Shown here piece by piece: positions 1 to 8,892 of a stretch of DNA of 64,000 bases. The stretch is taken from positions 5,022,001 through 5,086,000 of the forward strand of contig NZ_CP033073.1 of the NCBI RefSeq assembly GCF_003675325.1. Direction: 5' to 3'. This stretch comes from Streptomyces dangxiongensis. GTDB taxonomy: Bacteria; Actinomycetota; Actinomycetes; Streptomycetales; Streptomycetaceae. Each line of letters begins with the position of its first letter. The stretch's first letter is position 1. Under the pieces are notes generated by a model. The model ran no database searches. It was not told the origin of the DNA and saw only the letters and a list, made by a program, of their open reading frames with translations. The translations under genes were made by a program, and so were the position numbers.

Positions 1-336
1 ACCGTCTTCGGCAAGCCGGTCGCCCACTTCCAGAACACCAAGTTCGAGCTGGCCGCCTGCCAGGCCGAGGTGGACGCCGCCGAGGCCGTCGCCGACCGCG
101 CCACGGAGGCCCTGGACGCCGGTGAGCTGACCCCCGCCGAGGCCGCCTCCGCCAAGCTGTTCTGCACCGAGGTCGCCCACCGCGTGATCGACCGCTGCCT
201 CCAGTTGCACGGCGGCTACGGCTACATGAACGAGTACCCGATCGCCCGCCTGTACGCGGACAACCGGGTCAACCGCATCTACGGCGGCACGAGCGAGATC
301 ATGAAGACGATCATCGCCAAGGACATGGGGCTGTAG
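1..336 (+). CDS. Acyl-CoA dehydrogenase, C-terminal part (cut by window edge)
   Basis: The reading frame is open from base 1, so the gene starts upstream of the window and only about 111 C-terminal residues are present. Seen: FGKPVAHFQ near the cut end, LHGGYGYMNEYPI in the middle and YGGTSEIMKTIIA near the stop. These are the usual motifs of the helical C-terminal domain of flavin-dependent acyl-CoA dehydrogenases, which oxidise acyl-CoA to 2-enoyl-CoA. The GGTSEI segment normally contacts FAD. The acyl chain specificity cannot be read from this fragment. A TesB thioesterase follows 36 bases downstream on the same strand, which suggests a shared role in acyl-CoA turnover. The first internal GTG at 70 is not the real start. 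Confidence 0.9.
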   Translation, partial: TVFGKPVAHFQNTKFELAACQAEVDAAEAVADRATEALDAGELTPAEAASAKLFCTEVAHRVIDRCLQLHGGYGYMNEYPIARLYADNRVNRIYGGTSEIMKTIIAKDMGL

Positions 337-372
337 GGTCCCGGCGACCGCCGTCCGGTACAACCGACACCC

Positions 373-1257
373 ATGAGCCAGGCACTCCAGGAACTCCTCG
401 ATCTGCTCGACCTCGAGCAGATCGAGGAGAACATCTTCCGCGGCCGGTCCCGCTCCGCCGTCGTCCCCCGGGTCTTCGGCGGGCAGGTCGCGGCCCAGGC
501 GCTGGTCGCCGCCGGGCGGACGGTCCCCGCCGACCGGCCCGCCCACTCCCTGCACGCGTACTTCCTGCGCCCCGGCGACCCCGGCGCGCCGATCGTCTAC
601 ACCGTGGACCGCATCCGCGACGGCCGGTCCTTCACCACCCGCCGGGTGGTCGCCGTCCAGCATGGCAAGCCGATCTTCCACCTCTCGGCGTCCTTCCAGG
701 TGCACGAGGAGGGTCTGGAGCACCAGGCGGCCATGCCGCCCGCGCCCGACCCGGCGACCCTGCCCACCTCCCAGGAGCGGCTGCGCGGCTACGACCACCT
801 CGCGCCCGAGGTGGTGGAACGCTTCCTGGAGGCCCGCGAGGCGATCGACCTGAGATACGTGGACGAGCCGCCGTACGGCAGGTTCGGCGAGCCGCGCGAC
901 CCGCACTCGCAGGTGTGGTTCCGCACCAACGGCAAGCTCGGCGGCGCCGTCGGCGCTCTGGACGAGTCCCTGTTGCACGTCGTCCTCGCCACCTATGTCT
1001 CCGACATGACCCTGCTCGACTCCGTGCTGCTCGCGCACGGCCGCGGCGGCTGGGCCGTCGGTGACGTCGTCGGGGCGTCCCTCGACCACGCGATGTGGTT
1101 CCACCGGCCCTTCCGCGCCGACGAGTGGCTGCTGTACGACCAGGAGTCGCCCTCCGCCCACGGTGGCCGTGGCCTCGGCCAGGCCCGCATCTACACCCAG
1201 GACGGGCGGCTCGCCGTCACGGTCATCCAGGAGGGCGTCGTCCGCGTCCCGCGCTGA
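373..1257 (+). CDS. tesB: Acyl-CoA thioesterase II
   Basis: This 294-residue protein has the usual length of TesB, a double hot-dog thioesterase that hydrolyses acyl-CoA to free fatty acid and CoA in the cytoplasm. Seen: the N-terminal half carries FRGRS and VFGGQVAAQAL, followed by HSLHAYFLRPGDP and RDGRSFTTRRVVAVQ, which are the family signatures. The C-terminal hot-dog has an LDHAMWFHRPFRADEWLLYDQESP block, quoted here only as its position near residues 238-261. The start is the ATG at 373. It probably belongs with the preceding acyl-CoA dehydrogenase gene. The last five codons and the stop are tandemly repeated just after the gene. Confidence 0.92.
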   Translation: MSQALQELLDLLDLEQIEENIFRGRSRSAVVPRVFGGQVAAQALVAAGRTVPADRPAHSLHAYFLRPGDPGAPIVYTVDRIRDGRSFTTRRVVAVQHGKPIFHLSASFQVHEEGLEHQAAMPPAPDPATLPTSQERLRGYDHLAPEVVERFLEAREAIDLRYVDEPPYGRFGEPRDPHSQVWFRTNGKLGGAVGALDESLLHVVLATYVSDMTLLDSVLLAHGRGGWAVGDVVGASLDHAMWFHRPFRADEWLLYDQESPSAHGGRGLGQARIYTQDGRLAVTVIQEGVVRVPR

Positions 1258-1275
1258 GTCCGCGTCCCGCGCTGA
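1240..1275 (+). repeat. Perfect 18-bp tandem duplication across the tesB stop codon
   Basis: The 18-base unit GTCCGCGTCCCGCGCTGA at 1240-1257 is repeated exactly at 1258-1275. The first copy encodes the last five residues (VRVPR) plus the TGA stop. The second copy is therefore an in-frame spare end with its own stop. Confidence 0.9.
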
Positions 1276-1612
1276 CCGTCCCCCTGCCGGCCATACACGG
1301 CGTGGCGCGGCAGGCGCCGTCCGAGATGACGTGTGACGGATGCGGTACTAGGCTCTTCGAGTGAAAGCCGCAGCGAACGGCATGCTCGGCCGGCGAGGTG
1401 CGGGAACGTTCCGCAGCTCAGCCGCAGCACCCGAAGGCGTCACGACGTACGGGTGGGCTGCAGGCGTCGGCGCGAGCGTCGTGTTCATCGACGCAGCGGT
1501 GACATCCGAAGACCGCACCGCCACTTCCCCTTCGTCATGGCGGCGCCGGCCATCCACCTCGTACGTTCCCGCAGGGAGCCGCGAGAGACGATGGGAACGG
1601 AAGGTATCTCCT
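1258..1612. other. Non-coding stretch upstream of a secreted peptide gene
   Basis: This 355-base gap starts with the second copy of an 18-base tandem repeat. I see no convincing gene on either strand. The frame of the next gene is open from about 1361, but that extension has no export signal and no family features. The sequence TACTAGGCT near 1346 resembles a Streptomyces -10 element, but I could not pair it with a clear -35. It probably holds the promoter of the secreted peptide. Confidence 0.5.
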
Positions 1613-1882
1613 ATGCGATCACAACGCACGAGGCGTCTCGTCGCGACGTCAGCGGCCGGGCTGCTGCTGGCCGGCGGAGCCGCAATCGCCGGGGCCGGCA
1701 CCGCGTCGGCGTCGTCCTGGGACCACCACGACAATGGCAGCTACAGCCGTCACGACGACGGATACAACAGGCACCACAACAACTGGTGGAACAACGACGA
1801 CGACCACGGCGGTCGCAACCATGGCAACGGTTATGGTGACCACGACAACGGCCGTCACCACAACAACGACGACTGTGACTGA
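1613..1882 (+). CDS. Small secreted His/Asn/Asp/Gly-rich protein
   Basis: The ATG at 1613 gives 89 residues that open with a typical Sec signal peptide: RSQRTRR, then a hydrophobic run, then AGTASAS as a probable cleavage site near residue 32. The mature part is about 55 residues of very low complexity, made almost entirely of His, Asn, Asp, Gly, Tyr and Trp, for example WDHHDNG, NRHHNNWWNNDDD and GRHHNNDDCD. It ends in a single Cys. I recognise no named family. The composition would suit divalent metal binding or an unstructured surface coat, which is inference only. The frame is open upstream to 1361, but the signal peptide fixes the start used here. Confidence 0.75.
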   Translation: MRSQRTRRLVATSAAGLLLAGGAAIAGAGTASASSWDHHDNGSYSRHDDGYNRHHNNWWNNDDDHGGRNHGNGYGDHDNGRHHNNDDCD

Positions 1883-1959
1883 CTGACCCGTCCGACCAGC
1901 ACGGCGTGCGGCTCCGGTTCACCGACCGGGCCGCACGCCGCGGCGCTTCCCACCCCACG

Positions 1960-2751
1960 TCAGGCCCGGAGTCCCGCCTCAGCCAGCAGATACGCCGTCA
2001 TCGGGTCGTAGTGGCGGGGGCTGACCACGTGGTCGTCCAGCGGTACGGCGACCTGGAGCGTCCCCTCGGACTCGGCGAGGAACAGCGCCGGGTCGTTGCT
2101 GTCGGCGTACCCGACCGAGTCCAGGCCGTGCTGCGCCGCGTACCCCGCCCAGCCGTGGTCGGCGACCACCAGGTCCGGCAGCGGGCGCCCCTCGCGCTCC
2201 AGTCCCGTGAGGACGGCCCGCATCGGCTCCCCGGAGTGCGTGTGCCACAGCGTCGCCCCGTGCTCCAGCACGGCCACGTCGGCGAACTGCATGACGTACC
2301 CCTCGTCCGTCCGCAGCCCGTCCGGGATGACGACGATCTCGCAGCCGGCGGCGCGCAGCGCGGCGGCCGTGGCCCGGTGCACGTCCAGCAGGCCACCGGG
2401 GTGCCCGGTCGCGAACAGCACCCGCTGGCGCCCCTCCGCCGCCTTGCGCAGCCGCGCCGCCATCCGTTCCAGCGCGTCCACGGTCAGCTCGGGGTCGATG
2501 GTGTCCTGCCCGTACCGGTACTCAGGGTCGTCGTTGACCCCCACCCGCTCGGCCATCACCGCGAGCACGTCCTGCTCGTCCGTCCAGCGGTCACCCAGCT
2601 CCAGACCGAACCAGAAGTTGCGGACACCGTTGGCGAGCTGACGGTAGTGGGAGAGGTTGTTCTCGCGGGGCGTGGCGACGTCCCCCGCGATACGGGTCCT
2701 CACCAGGTGGTCGACGAGCTGGGCGCGGCTGGGTGTCCCGGGTATCGGCAT
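1960..2751 (-). CDS. Phosphatase-like conserved actinobacterial protein
   Basis: This protein is about 263 residues with the start at the ATG at 2751 (MPIPGTPSRAQL). Other in-frame starts at 2760 and 2817 are possible, and none has a strong ribosome site. Seen: RENNLSHYRQLANGVRNFW near the N-terminus, VLFATGHPGGLLDVH in the middle, and VVADHGWAGYAAQHG and DSNDPALFLAESEGTL towards the end. I recall close relatives being annotated only as phosphatase in streptomycetes. I cannot point to a standard phosphatase motif, so the reaction is unproven. It lies downstream of the PucR regulator gene on the same strand and may be co-transcribed with it. Confidence 0.5.
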   Translation of the reverse strand: MPIPGTPSRAQLVDHLVRTRIAGDVATPRENNLSHYRQLANGVRNFWFGLELGDRWTDEQDVLAVMAERVGVNDDPEYRYGQDTIDPELTVDALERMAARLRKAAEGRQRVLFATGHPGGLLDVHRATAAALRAAGCEIVVIPDGLRTDEGYVMQFADVAVLEHGATLWHTHSGEPMRAVLTGLEREGRPLPDLVVADHGWAGYAAQHGLDSVGYADSNDPALFLAESEGTLQVAVPLDDHVVSPRHYDPMTAYLLAEAGLRA

Positions 2752-2829
2752 GGCTCCCATTGTGGGGCAGCGCGTCCCGGGCGTCCTCGGCATATCGCCC
2801 GCTGGGACGGGCGTCACCCGTCCCGTCCG

Positions 2830-4395
2830 TCAGTCCTGCCGCAGCGCGAACCACAGCTCCATGCGCACGTCCGGGTCGTCCAGGTCGGCCGGCAGCAGGG
2901 CCGCGCAGCGGGCGATCCGCTGCCGCACGGTGTTGCGGTGCACGTCCAGCGCCACCGCCGTACGGTCCCAACTGCCGTGCAGCGACAGCCAGGTGCGCAG
3001 GGTCTCGGCGAGCGCCGGCTGCCCGGCGAGCGGTGCGAGCAGCGTCCGGGCGTGCGCCCGCGCTTCCGCCCGGGGCACCAGGTCGGCCAGGGCCGGCCGG
3101 GCGCCGTGCCGGAGCAGACGGGCGCGGGTGGCGCGGGCGCGGGCCAGGGCCCGGGCCGCCTGGGTGTCGCCGGCCGGCCAGTCGCGCGGTGCCACGGCGG
3201 CACTGACCCCGAGAGTCCAGCCGGGCTGCGGTTCCGGGTCCCGCCCGGCCGGCACCAGTACGCGTACGACGTTCCGGCCGACGTCGACCAGCGGTGACCC
3301 CAGGGCCGCGCCGAGGGCGGAGGCGGAGACGGCGTCATGCGGACCACCCCGGTCCGAGCCGACGCGGTCCGGGCCGAGCCGGGAGCCGGGCGGAGCCTGC
3401 CGGTCCGGCCGCGCGTGCACGACGAGCCACTCACCGGCGCCCAGCAGGGGCGCCACCTCCTCGGGCGGGGCGCCCAGCAGCAGCCGTACCAGCGCGGAGG
3501 ACCGGGCGGTGCCGGTGCCGCTGCGGTGTTCACCGGTCAGCAGGGACAGCAGGACGGCGGCCACGGAGGCGATGGTGTGGTCACCGGGTTCCCGGCGGGG
3601 CGTGGCCACACCGAGCACGAACCCCTCACCGGCACCGAGGGCGTAGACGGCGAGGTGGGTGGAGCCGAGGGTGTCGGTGGCGGAGGCGGGCAAGGGCCCA
3701 CCGGTCGTTCGTCCGGTTGTCGGTCCGGTCGTTCGTCCGGTCGTCGGTCTGACCACCCCGGTCAGCTCCGCCAGTGCCTCCCGCACGCCCCGCGCCGGCT
3801 CGTGGCCCGCCGCCGCGATCGCGGTGCCGTCGGGGCCGTGCAGGACCGCGTGTCCGCCGAGCCGCTGGGCCAGCCGGCGCAGGACCGACGGCACCGGGTC
3901 CGGGCGGGAGGCCGCGGCGGCGAGGCTCTGCTGGGCCTCCGTGACGCGGCGCAGCTCGGCCAGCCGGGCCTGCGCCATCAGCTCCCACACCGCGCGGGCG
4001 ACGCCGGAGAAGGTGGTCTGCGGCGGGACCTCCAGCAGCGGCAGGCCGTGGCGGTCGCAGGCGGTGGCCAGGGCGCGGGGCACCGTGTCGTGCACCGGTG
4101 CCAGGCCGAAGCCGAGCGCCGCGCCGCCCGCGGCCACGATCCGGGAGACGTAGTCGTCGAAGTACGTCCCCCGTTCCGCCGCCCGGGGGATGTGTACCCC
4201 GGCCGTCAGCAGCAGCTCGCCGCCGAGCAGGTACGGGTACGGGTCGGCCATCTCGGAGGTGTGCGCCCAGTGGACGACGGTGCCCGGGTCCGCGGGGCCC
4301 GCGATCTGCCGCAGGCCGAGGTCCTCCCGGGCCAGCAGGGCCGCGAGCGGTACGGGCGGGGTCGGCGGGACCGCCGGGGTGATCGTCTCCGGCAT
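2830..4395 (-). CDS. PucR-family transcriptional regulator
   Basis: This 521-residue regulator has the PucR layout. An N-terminal purine-catabolism-type sensor domain (about residues 15-140) contains LGLRQIAGP, EMADPYPYLLGGELLLT and a FDDYVSRI block. A middle region follows, and a C-terminal helix-turn-helix (about residues 455-515) carries LDVHRNTVRQRIARCAALL. Such proteins usually sense a small nitrogenous metabolite and control adjacent transport and catabolic genes. It is divergent from a sodium:solute symporter gene, with 194 bases between them, so control of the symporter-agmatinase-ThDP enzyme operon is a reasonable inference. The region encoded by 3701-3748 is a Thr-Thr-Gly repeat that looks like an expanded linker. 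Confidence 0.85.
   Translation of the reverse strand: MPETITPAVPPTPPVPLAALLAREDLGLRQIAGPADPGTVVHWAHTSEMADPYPYLLGGELLLTAGVHIPRAAERGTYFDDYVSRIVAAGGAALGFGLAPVHDTVPRALATACDRHGLPLLEVPPQTTFSGVARAVWELMAQARLAELRRVTEAQQSLAAAASRPDPVPSVLRRLAQRLGGHAVLHGPDGTAIAAAGHEPARGVREALAELTGVVRPTTGRTTGPTTGRTTGGPLPASATDTLGSTHLAVYALGAGEGFVLGVATPRREPGDHTIASVAAVLLSLLTGEHRSGTGTARSSALVRLLLGAPPEEVAPLLGAGEWLVVHARPDRQAPPGSRLGPDRVGSDRGGPHDAVSASALGAALGSPLVDVGRNVVRVLVPAGRDPEPQPGWTLGVSAAVAPRDWPAGDTQAARALARARATRARLLRHGARPALADLVPRAEARAHARTLLAPLAGQPALAETLRTWLSLHGSWDRTAVALDVHRNTVRQRIARCAALLPADLDDPDVRMELWFALRQD
3701..3748 (-). repeat. 24-bp tandem repeat inside the PucR gene
   Basis: Two copies of a 24-base unit (3701-3724 and 3725-3748) differ at a single base. 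In the protein they encode a run of TTGR/TTGP units in the linker between the central region and the preceding domain. The unit is eight codons, so copy-number change would keep the frame. Confidence 0.85.
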
Positions 4396-4589
4396 GGTGT
4401 GCGTTTCCTCCAGCCCGCCCCGTTCGGATGGATGAAACGTACTCTTCGCAGTCGCTTTCCGGCCACCTAGTGTCGACGGGGAACGGCAGCCGCGGGTACG
4501 GGCGGATGTCCCCGCGATCCGCTGCCGTCACACCCCACCCCCACGCCCCCGCACGACACGCCACCGGAGTCAGCGAAGGAGCACCGCCC

Positions 4590-6050
4590 ATGGCCGTCGA
4601 CTACACAGTGATCGTCGTCTATCTCGCCGGCATGCTGGGCATGGGCTGGTGGGGCATGCGCCGGGCGAGGTCCAGGAGCGACTTCCTGGTCGCCGGCCGC
4701 CGCCTCGGGCCGGTCATGTACTCCGGCACCATGGCGGCGATCGTCCTCGGCGGCGCCTCCACCATCGGCGGCGTGGGTCTCGGCTACCGCTACGGCCTGT
4801 CCGGCGCCTGGATGGTCCTCACCATCGGCCTGGGCCTGCTCGCCCTGTCGGTCTTCTTCTCCGCCCGCATCGCCCGCCTGAAGGTCTACACGGTCTCCGA
4901 GATGCTCGACCTGCGCTACGGCGGCCGGGCGGGGGTCATCTCGGGCGTGGTCATGTGGGCGTACACCCTCATGCTGGCGGTGACGTCCACCATCGCCTAC
5001 GCCACGATCTTCGACGTCCTGTTCGACATGAACCGTACGGTCGCGATCGTCCTGGGCGGCTCCGTCGTCGTCGCCTACTCCACCCTCGGCGGCATGTGGT
5101 CCATCACGCTCACCGACATGGTCCAGTTCGTCGTCAAGACGGTCGGCGTGCTGCTCCTGCTCCTGCCGGTCGCCGTCGTCAGGGCGGGCGGCTTCTCGCA
5201 GATGAAGGCCCAGCTACCGGCCTCGTACTTCGACCCGCTGGGCATCGGCGGCGAGACCGTCTTCACCTACGTCCTGATCTACACGTTCGGCATGCTGATC
5301 GGCCAGGACATCTGGCAGCGCGTGTTCACCGCCCGCAGCGACAGGACCGCGAGGTGGGGCGGCACGGTGGCCGGAACGTACTGTCTGGCCTACGCCCTCG
5401 CCGGCGCGGTGATCGGCACGGCCGCCAAGGTGCTCTACCCCGACCTGGGCAGCCCCGACGACGCCTTCGCCACCATCGTCAAGGACGAACTCCCCGTCGG
5501 GGTGCGCGGACTGGTGCTGGCCGCCGCGCTCGCCGCGGTGATGTCGACGTCCTCCGGCGCCCTGATCGCCTGCGCCACGGTCGCCGACCACGACATCTGG
5601 TCCCGCCTGCGCGGTGCCGTACGACGGGACGGCGACTGCCACGACGAGGTCGCGGGCAACCGCGCCTTCATCCTCGTCATGGGCGTGGCCGTGATCGGCA
5701 CCGCGATCGCCCTGGACAACGTGGTCGAGGCCCTCACCGTGGCCTACGACCTGCTCGTCGGCGGTCTGCTCGTGCCCATCCTCGGCGGCCTGCTCTGGAA
5801 GCGGGGCACGGCCCGGGGCGCGCTGGCCTCGGTCGTCGTCGGCGGCCTCGCCGTCATCGGGCTCATGGCCGGCTACGGCATCCTCGCCGGCGAGCCCGTC
5901 TACTACGGCCTGCCGGCCTCCCTCGTGGCCTACGTCGCCGTGTCCCTGGCGACGGAGCCCACCGACGAGGCGGTCCTCGCCGCCTGGCGCGAACGCCTCG
6001 CCGGACGGTCCCCCGAACTCGTGTCCGAACCGGCCCCGGCTCACCAGTAG
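4590..6050 (+). CDS. Sodium:solute symporter (SSS family)
   Basis: The ATG at 4590, preceded by GAAGGAG at 4574-4580, gives 486 residues of mostly hydrophobic sequence with about 13 membrane segments. Seen: the N-terminal VYLAGMLGMGWWG segment, SDFLVAGRRLG after the first helix, the glycine-rich GGASTIGGVGLGYRYG, and ALAAVMSTSSGALI, the latter matching the Na+-binding Ser/Thr region in helix 8 of the LeuT-fold SSS transporters. These import metabolites with sodium. The substrate is unknown. Its neighbour is an agmatinase/guanidinobutyrase-type ureohydrolase 56 bases downstream, so a guanidino compound is a plausible substrate. It is divergent from the PucR regulator. Confidence 0.88.
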   Translation: MAVDYTVIVVYLAGMLGMGWWGMRRARSRSDFLVAGRRLGPVMYSGTMAAIVLGGASTIGGVGLGYRYGLSGAWMVLTIGLGLLALSVFFSARIARLKVYTVSEMLDLRYGGRAGVISGVVMWAYTLMLAVTSTIAYATIFDVLFDMNRTVAIVLGGSVVVAYSTLGGMWSITLTDMVQFVVKTVGVLLLLLPVAVVRAGGFSQMKAQLPASYFDPLGIGGETVFTYVLIYTFGMLIGQDIWQRVFTARSDRTARWGGTVAGTYCLAYALAGAVIGTAAKVLYPDLGSPDDAFATIVKDELPVGVRGLVLAAALAAVMSTSSGALIACATVADHDIWSRLRGAVRRDGDCHDEVAGNRAFILVMGVAVIGTAIALDNVVEALTVAYDLLVGGLLVPILGGLLWKRGTARGALASVVVGGLAVIGLMAGYGILAGEPVYYGLPASLVAYVAVSLATEPTDEAVLAAWRERLAGRSPELVSEPAPAHQ

Positions 6051-6106
6051 AGTCGTAGGGAAAGCAGTACATGCGCGACGAAGCGCAGGAAAGAAGGCAT
6101 ACGACC

Positions 6107-7087
6107 ATGAGCAGCAACGAGACGCCCCGCGGCCCCGTGGACTCCTCCCGCATCCCGCGGTACGCCGGCCCCGCGACCTTCGCCCGGCTGCCCCGCCTCG
6201 ACGAGGTCGGCACCGCCGATGTCGCCGTCGTCGGCGTGCCGTTCGACTCCGGCGTCTCGTACCGGCCGGGCGCCCGCTTCGGCGGCAACGCCATCCGCGA
6301 GGCTTCCCGGCTGCTGCGCCCGTACAACCCGGCGCAGGACGCGTCCCCGTTCGCCCTCGCGCAGGTCGCGGACGGCGGTGACATCGCCGTGAACCCGTTC
6401 AACATCAACGAGGCCGTGGAGACCGTCGAGGCCGCCGCGGACGAGCTGCTCGGCACCGGCGCCCGCCTGATGACCCTCGGCGGCGACCACACCATCGCCC
6501 TGCCGCTGCTGCGCTCGGTCGCGAAGAAGCACGGCCCGGTCGCCCTGCTCCACTTCGACGCCCACCTCGACACGTGGGACACCTACTTCGGCGCCGAGTA
6601 CACCCACGGCACCCCGTTCCGCCGCGCCGTCGAGGAGGGCATCCTCGACACCGAGGCCCTCTCCCACGTCGGCACCCGCGGCCCGCTGTACGGCAAGCAG
6701 GACCTCACCGACGACGAGAAGATGGGCTTCGGCATCGTCACCTCCGCCGACATCTACCGCCGCGGCGCCGACGAGGTCGCCGACCAGCTACGCCAGCGCA
6801 TCGGCGACCGCCCGCTGTACATCTCCATCGACATCGACTGCCTCGACCCGGCCCACGCGCCCGGCACCGGCACCCCGGAGGCCGGCGGCATGACCTCCCG
6901 CGAACTCCTGGAGATCCTGCGCGGCCTGGCCTCCTGCAACCTGGTCTCGGCGGACGTCGTCGAGGTGGCACCGGCGTACGACCACGCCGAGATCACCTCG
7001 GTCGCCGCCTCCCACACGGCGTACGAACTCACCACCATCATGAGCAGCCAGATCGCGGCGGCCCGGAAGGACGCGGAAGCGAAGTGA
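6107..7087 (+). CDS. speB: Agmatinase-family ureohydrolase (agmatinase or guanidinobutyrase type)
   Basis: This 326-residue protein carries the ureohydrolase Mn-binding motifs: GGDHT near residue 127, [10 protein letters not shown] near residue 152 and [16 protein letters not shown] near residue 242. The enzymes release urea from guanidino compounds such as agmatine or 4-guanidinobutyrate. The start is the ATG at 6107 after AAGAAGG. An in-frame start at 6071 would add 12 residues of no family character. The gene lies between a symporter and a ThDP-dependent enzyme gene, and its stop overlaps the next start by four bases (GTGA). The operon suggests catabolism of an imported guanidino compound, and sequence alone does not separate agmatine from guanidinobutyrate or guanidinopropionate. 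Confidence 0.85.
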   Translation: MSSNETPRGPVDSSRIPRYAGPATFARLPRLDEVGTADVAVVGVPFDSGVSYRPGARFGGNAIREASRLLRPYNPAQDASPFALAQVADGGDIAVNPFNINEAVETVEAAADELLGTGARLMTLGGDHTIALPLLRSVAKKHGPVALLHFDAHLDTWDTYFGAEYTHGTPFRRAVEEGILDTEALSHVGTRGPLYGKQDLTDDEKMGFGIVTSADIYRRGADEVADQLRQRIGDRPLYISIDIDCLDPAHAPGTGTPEAGGMTSRELLEILRGLASCNLVSADVVEVAPAYDHAEITSVAASHTAYELTTIMSSQIAAARKDAEAK

Positions 7088-8775
7088 CGCACGACCACGA
7101 CCTGGTGCTCCGCCCGACGGCCGCGCAGACGGAGGCCGCGCTGAACCCGCCCGCCGGCCGCAACGGCGGAGACCTGGTCGTGGAGACGCTGGCCGGGCTC
7201 GGCGCGACCACGGTCTTCGGCCTGCCCGGCCAGCACGCCCTCGGCATGTTCGACGCGCTGCGCCGCTCCACTCTCCACTACGTCGGCCTGCGGGTGGAGA
7301 ACAACGCGGGCTTCGCGGCGGACGCCTACGGCAGGATCACCGGCGAGGCGGCCCCGCTGCTGCTGTCGACCGGCCCCGGCGCCCTGACCTCGCTCGCCGC
7401 CCTCCAGGAGGCGGCGGCCGCCTCCGCCCCCGTCCTGGCGATCAGCAGCCAGATCCCGACGGCCGGCCTGGGCGGCGGCCGGCACGGCTACCTCCACGAA
7501 CTCCCCGACCAGGCGGCCTCGTTCCGGGGTGTCGTCAAGTCGGTCCACACCGTCCGCACCCAGTCCCAGATCCCCTCCGCCGTCGCGGCGGCTTGGAAGT
7601 CGGCGCTCACGGCCCCGCACGGGCCGGTGTGGGTGGAGATCCCGCAGGACGTGCTCCTCGCGGAGACGGCCCTGCCCGTGGTGACGGCGATCGACGCGAC
7701 CCCCGACGACCTGGTCCCGCGCCCCGAACTGACGGCGGTGGCCGCGGACCTGCTGTCGAACGCGGCCCGCCCGGTGATCATCGCGGGCGGGGGAGTCGTA
7801 CGGTCGGACGCGTCGGGCAAGCTGCGCCGGCTGGCCGAGAAGCTGGACGCGCCCGTGGTGACGACGTTCGGCGGCAAGGGCGCCTTCCCCTGGAAGCACC
7901 CTCTCTCCCTCCAGTCCTGGCTGGAGGACCGGCACACCACCGACTTCCTGGAGGACGCGGACGTACTCCTCGTGGTCGGCTCCGGCCTCGGCGAACTCTC
8001 CTCGAACTACCACACGTTCAAGCCCCGCGGCCGGGTGATCCAGATCGAGGCGGACGCCGGCAAACTGGAGTCCAACCACCCGGCCCTGGGCATCCACGCC
8101 GACGCCCGCCTGGCTCTCCAGGCGCTGCTGGAGACGGTGACGGAGCGGACGGACGCATCGGCGCCGGAACGCGTACGGAATGTCCTCGCGAGGATCGAGC
8201 AGCGCATCGCGTCCCAGGAACTCACCCTGGAACAGGACGTGCTGGCCGCCGTCCGCGCCGCCCTGCCCGCGGACTCCCCGTCCTTCTGGGACATGACCAT
8301 CCTGGCCTACTGGGCCTGGTCCGCCTTCGACGCCCAGGGCCCCAACACCATGCACTCGGCCCAGGGCGCCGGCGGCCTCGGCTACGGCTTCCCGGCGGCA
8401 CTCGGCGCGGCGACGGCCGACCCGACCCGCCCGGTGCTGGCCGTGTCCGGCGACGGCGGCGCCCTGTACTCCGTCGCGGAACTGGCCACGGCCCGCCAGT
8501 ACGACCTGCCGGTCACCTGGCTGATCGTCGACGACGGCGGCTACGGCATCCTGCGCGAGTACATGACGGAGGCCTTCGGCCGGACGACGGCGACGGACCT
8601 GACCGGCCCGGACTTCGTGGCCCTCGCCGAGTCCTTCGGCGTCCCGGGGGTCCGGACGACCCCGGAGTCCCTGAAGAAGGACCTGACCAAGGCGCTGTCC
8701 GCACCGGGCCCCTCGGTGGTGGTGCTGCCGGCGGTGCTGCGGATGTTCGCGCCGACGCATCTGGGCTCGGACTGA
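7084..8775 (+). CDS. Thiamine diphosphate-dependent enzyme of the acetolactate synthase/benzoylformate decarboxylase superfamily
   Basis: This 563-residue protein starts at the GTG at 7084, overlapping the agmatinase stop. It has the three-domain layout of this superfamily. The Pyr domain has [14 protein letters not shown] and the activating Glu at about residue 72 ([13 protein letters not shown]). The central domain follows. The PP domain has the GDGG motif near residue 456 and ends with DDGGYG. The reaction is not obvious. Acetolactate synthase itself is usually found with a small subunit, and none is here. The gene position suggests it acts on a 2-keto acid linked to guanidino-compound catabolism. 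Its last 342 bases are duplicated at 21325-21666 on the far side of the defence island. Confidence 0.82.
   Translation: MTHDHDLVLRPTAAQTEAALNPPAGRNGGDLVVETLAGLGATTVFGLPGQHALGMFDALRRSTLHYVGLRVENNAGFAADAYGRITGEAAPLLLSTGPGALTSLAALQEAAAASAPVLAISSQIPTAGLGGGRHGYLHELPDQAASFRGVVKSVHTVRTQSQIPSAVAAAWKSALTAPHGPVWVEIPQDVLLAETALPVVTAIDATPDDLVPRPELTAVAADLLSNAARPVIIAGGGVVRSDASGKLRRLAEKLDAPVVTTFGGKGAFPWKHPLSLQSWLEDRHTTDFLEDADVLLVVGSGLGELSSNYHTFKPRGRVIQIEADAGKLESNHPALGIHADARLALQALLETVTERTDASAPERVRNVLARIEQRIASQELTLEQDVLAAVRAALPADSPSFWDMTILAYWAWSAFDAQGPNTMHSAQGAGGLGYGFPAALGAATADPTRPVLAVSGDGGALYSVAELATARQYDLPVTWLIVDDGGYGILREYMTEAFGRTTATDLTGPDFVALAESFGVPGVRTTPESLKKDLTKALSAPGPSVVVLPAVLRMFAPTHLGSD
8424..8765 (+). 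repeat. Left copy of a 342-bp direct repeat flanking the defence island
   Basis: This stretch is the 3' end of the ThDP enzyme gene. It aligns without gaps to 21325-21666 at a constant offset of 12,901 bases. I counted 16 mismatches (about 95% identity). Two are near the start, then bases 8464-8673 are identical (210 bp), and the other 14 fall in the last 92 bases. Confidence 0.93.
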
Positions 8776-8892
8776 TCACCCGATCGGCTGTTCGCGGTGA
8801 CCTTCAAGGGATATGTTCCGGGAGGCCACAGGCGTCCCGGCCGGGCCGATGTCGGATGCTGCCATTACCCTGAGCCCGGAGAGGGGGACAGC

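Noticed and set aside
1906..3297. Long plus-strand open frame opposite the phosphatase-like and PucR genes
   Set aside because: It has the Arg/Pro/Gly-rich composition of a GC-rich shadow frame, no family motif, and runs antisense to two better-supported genes.
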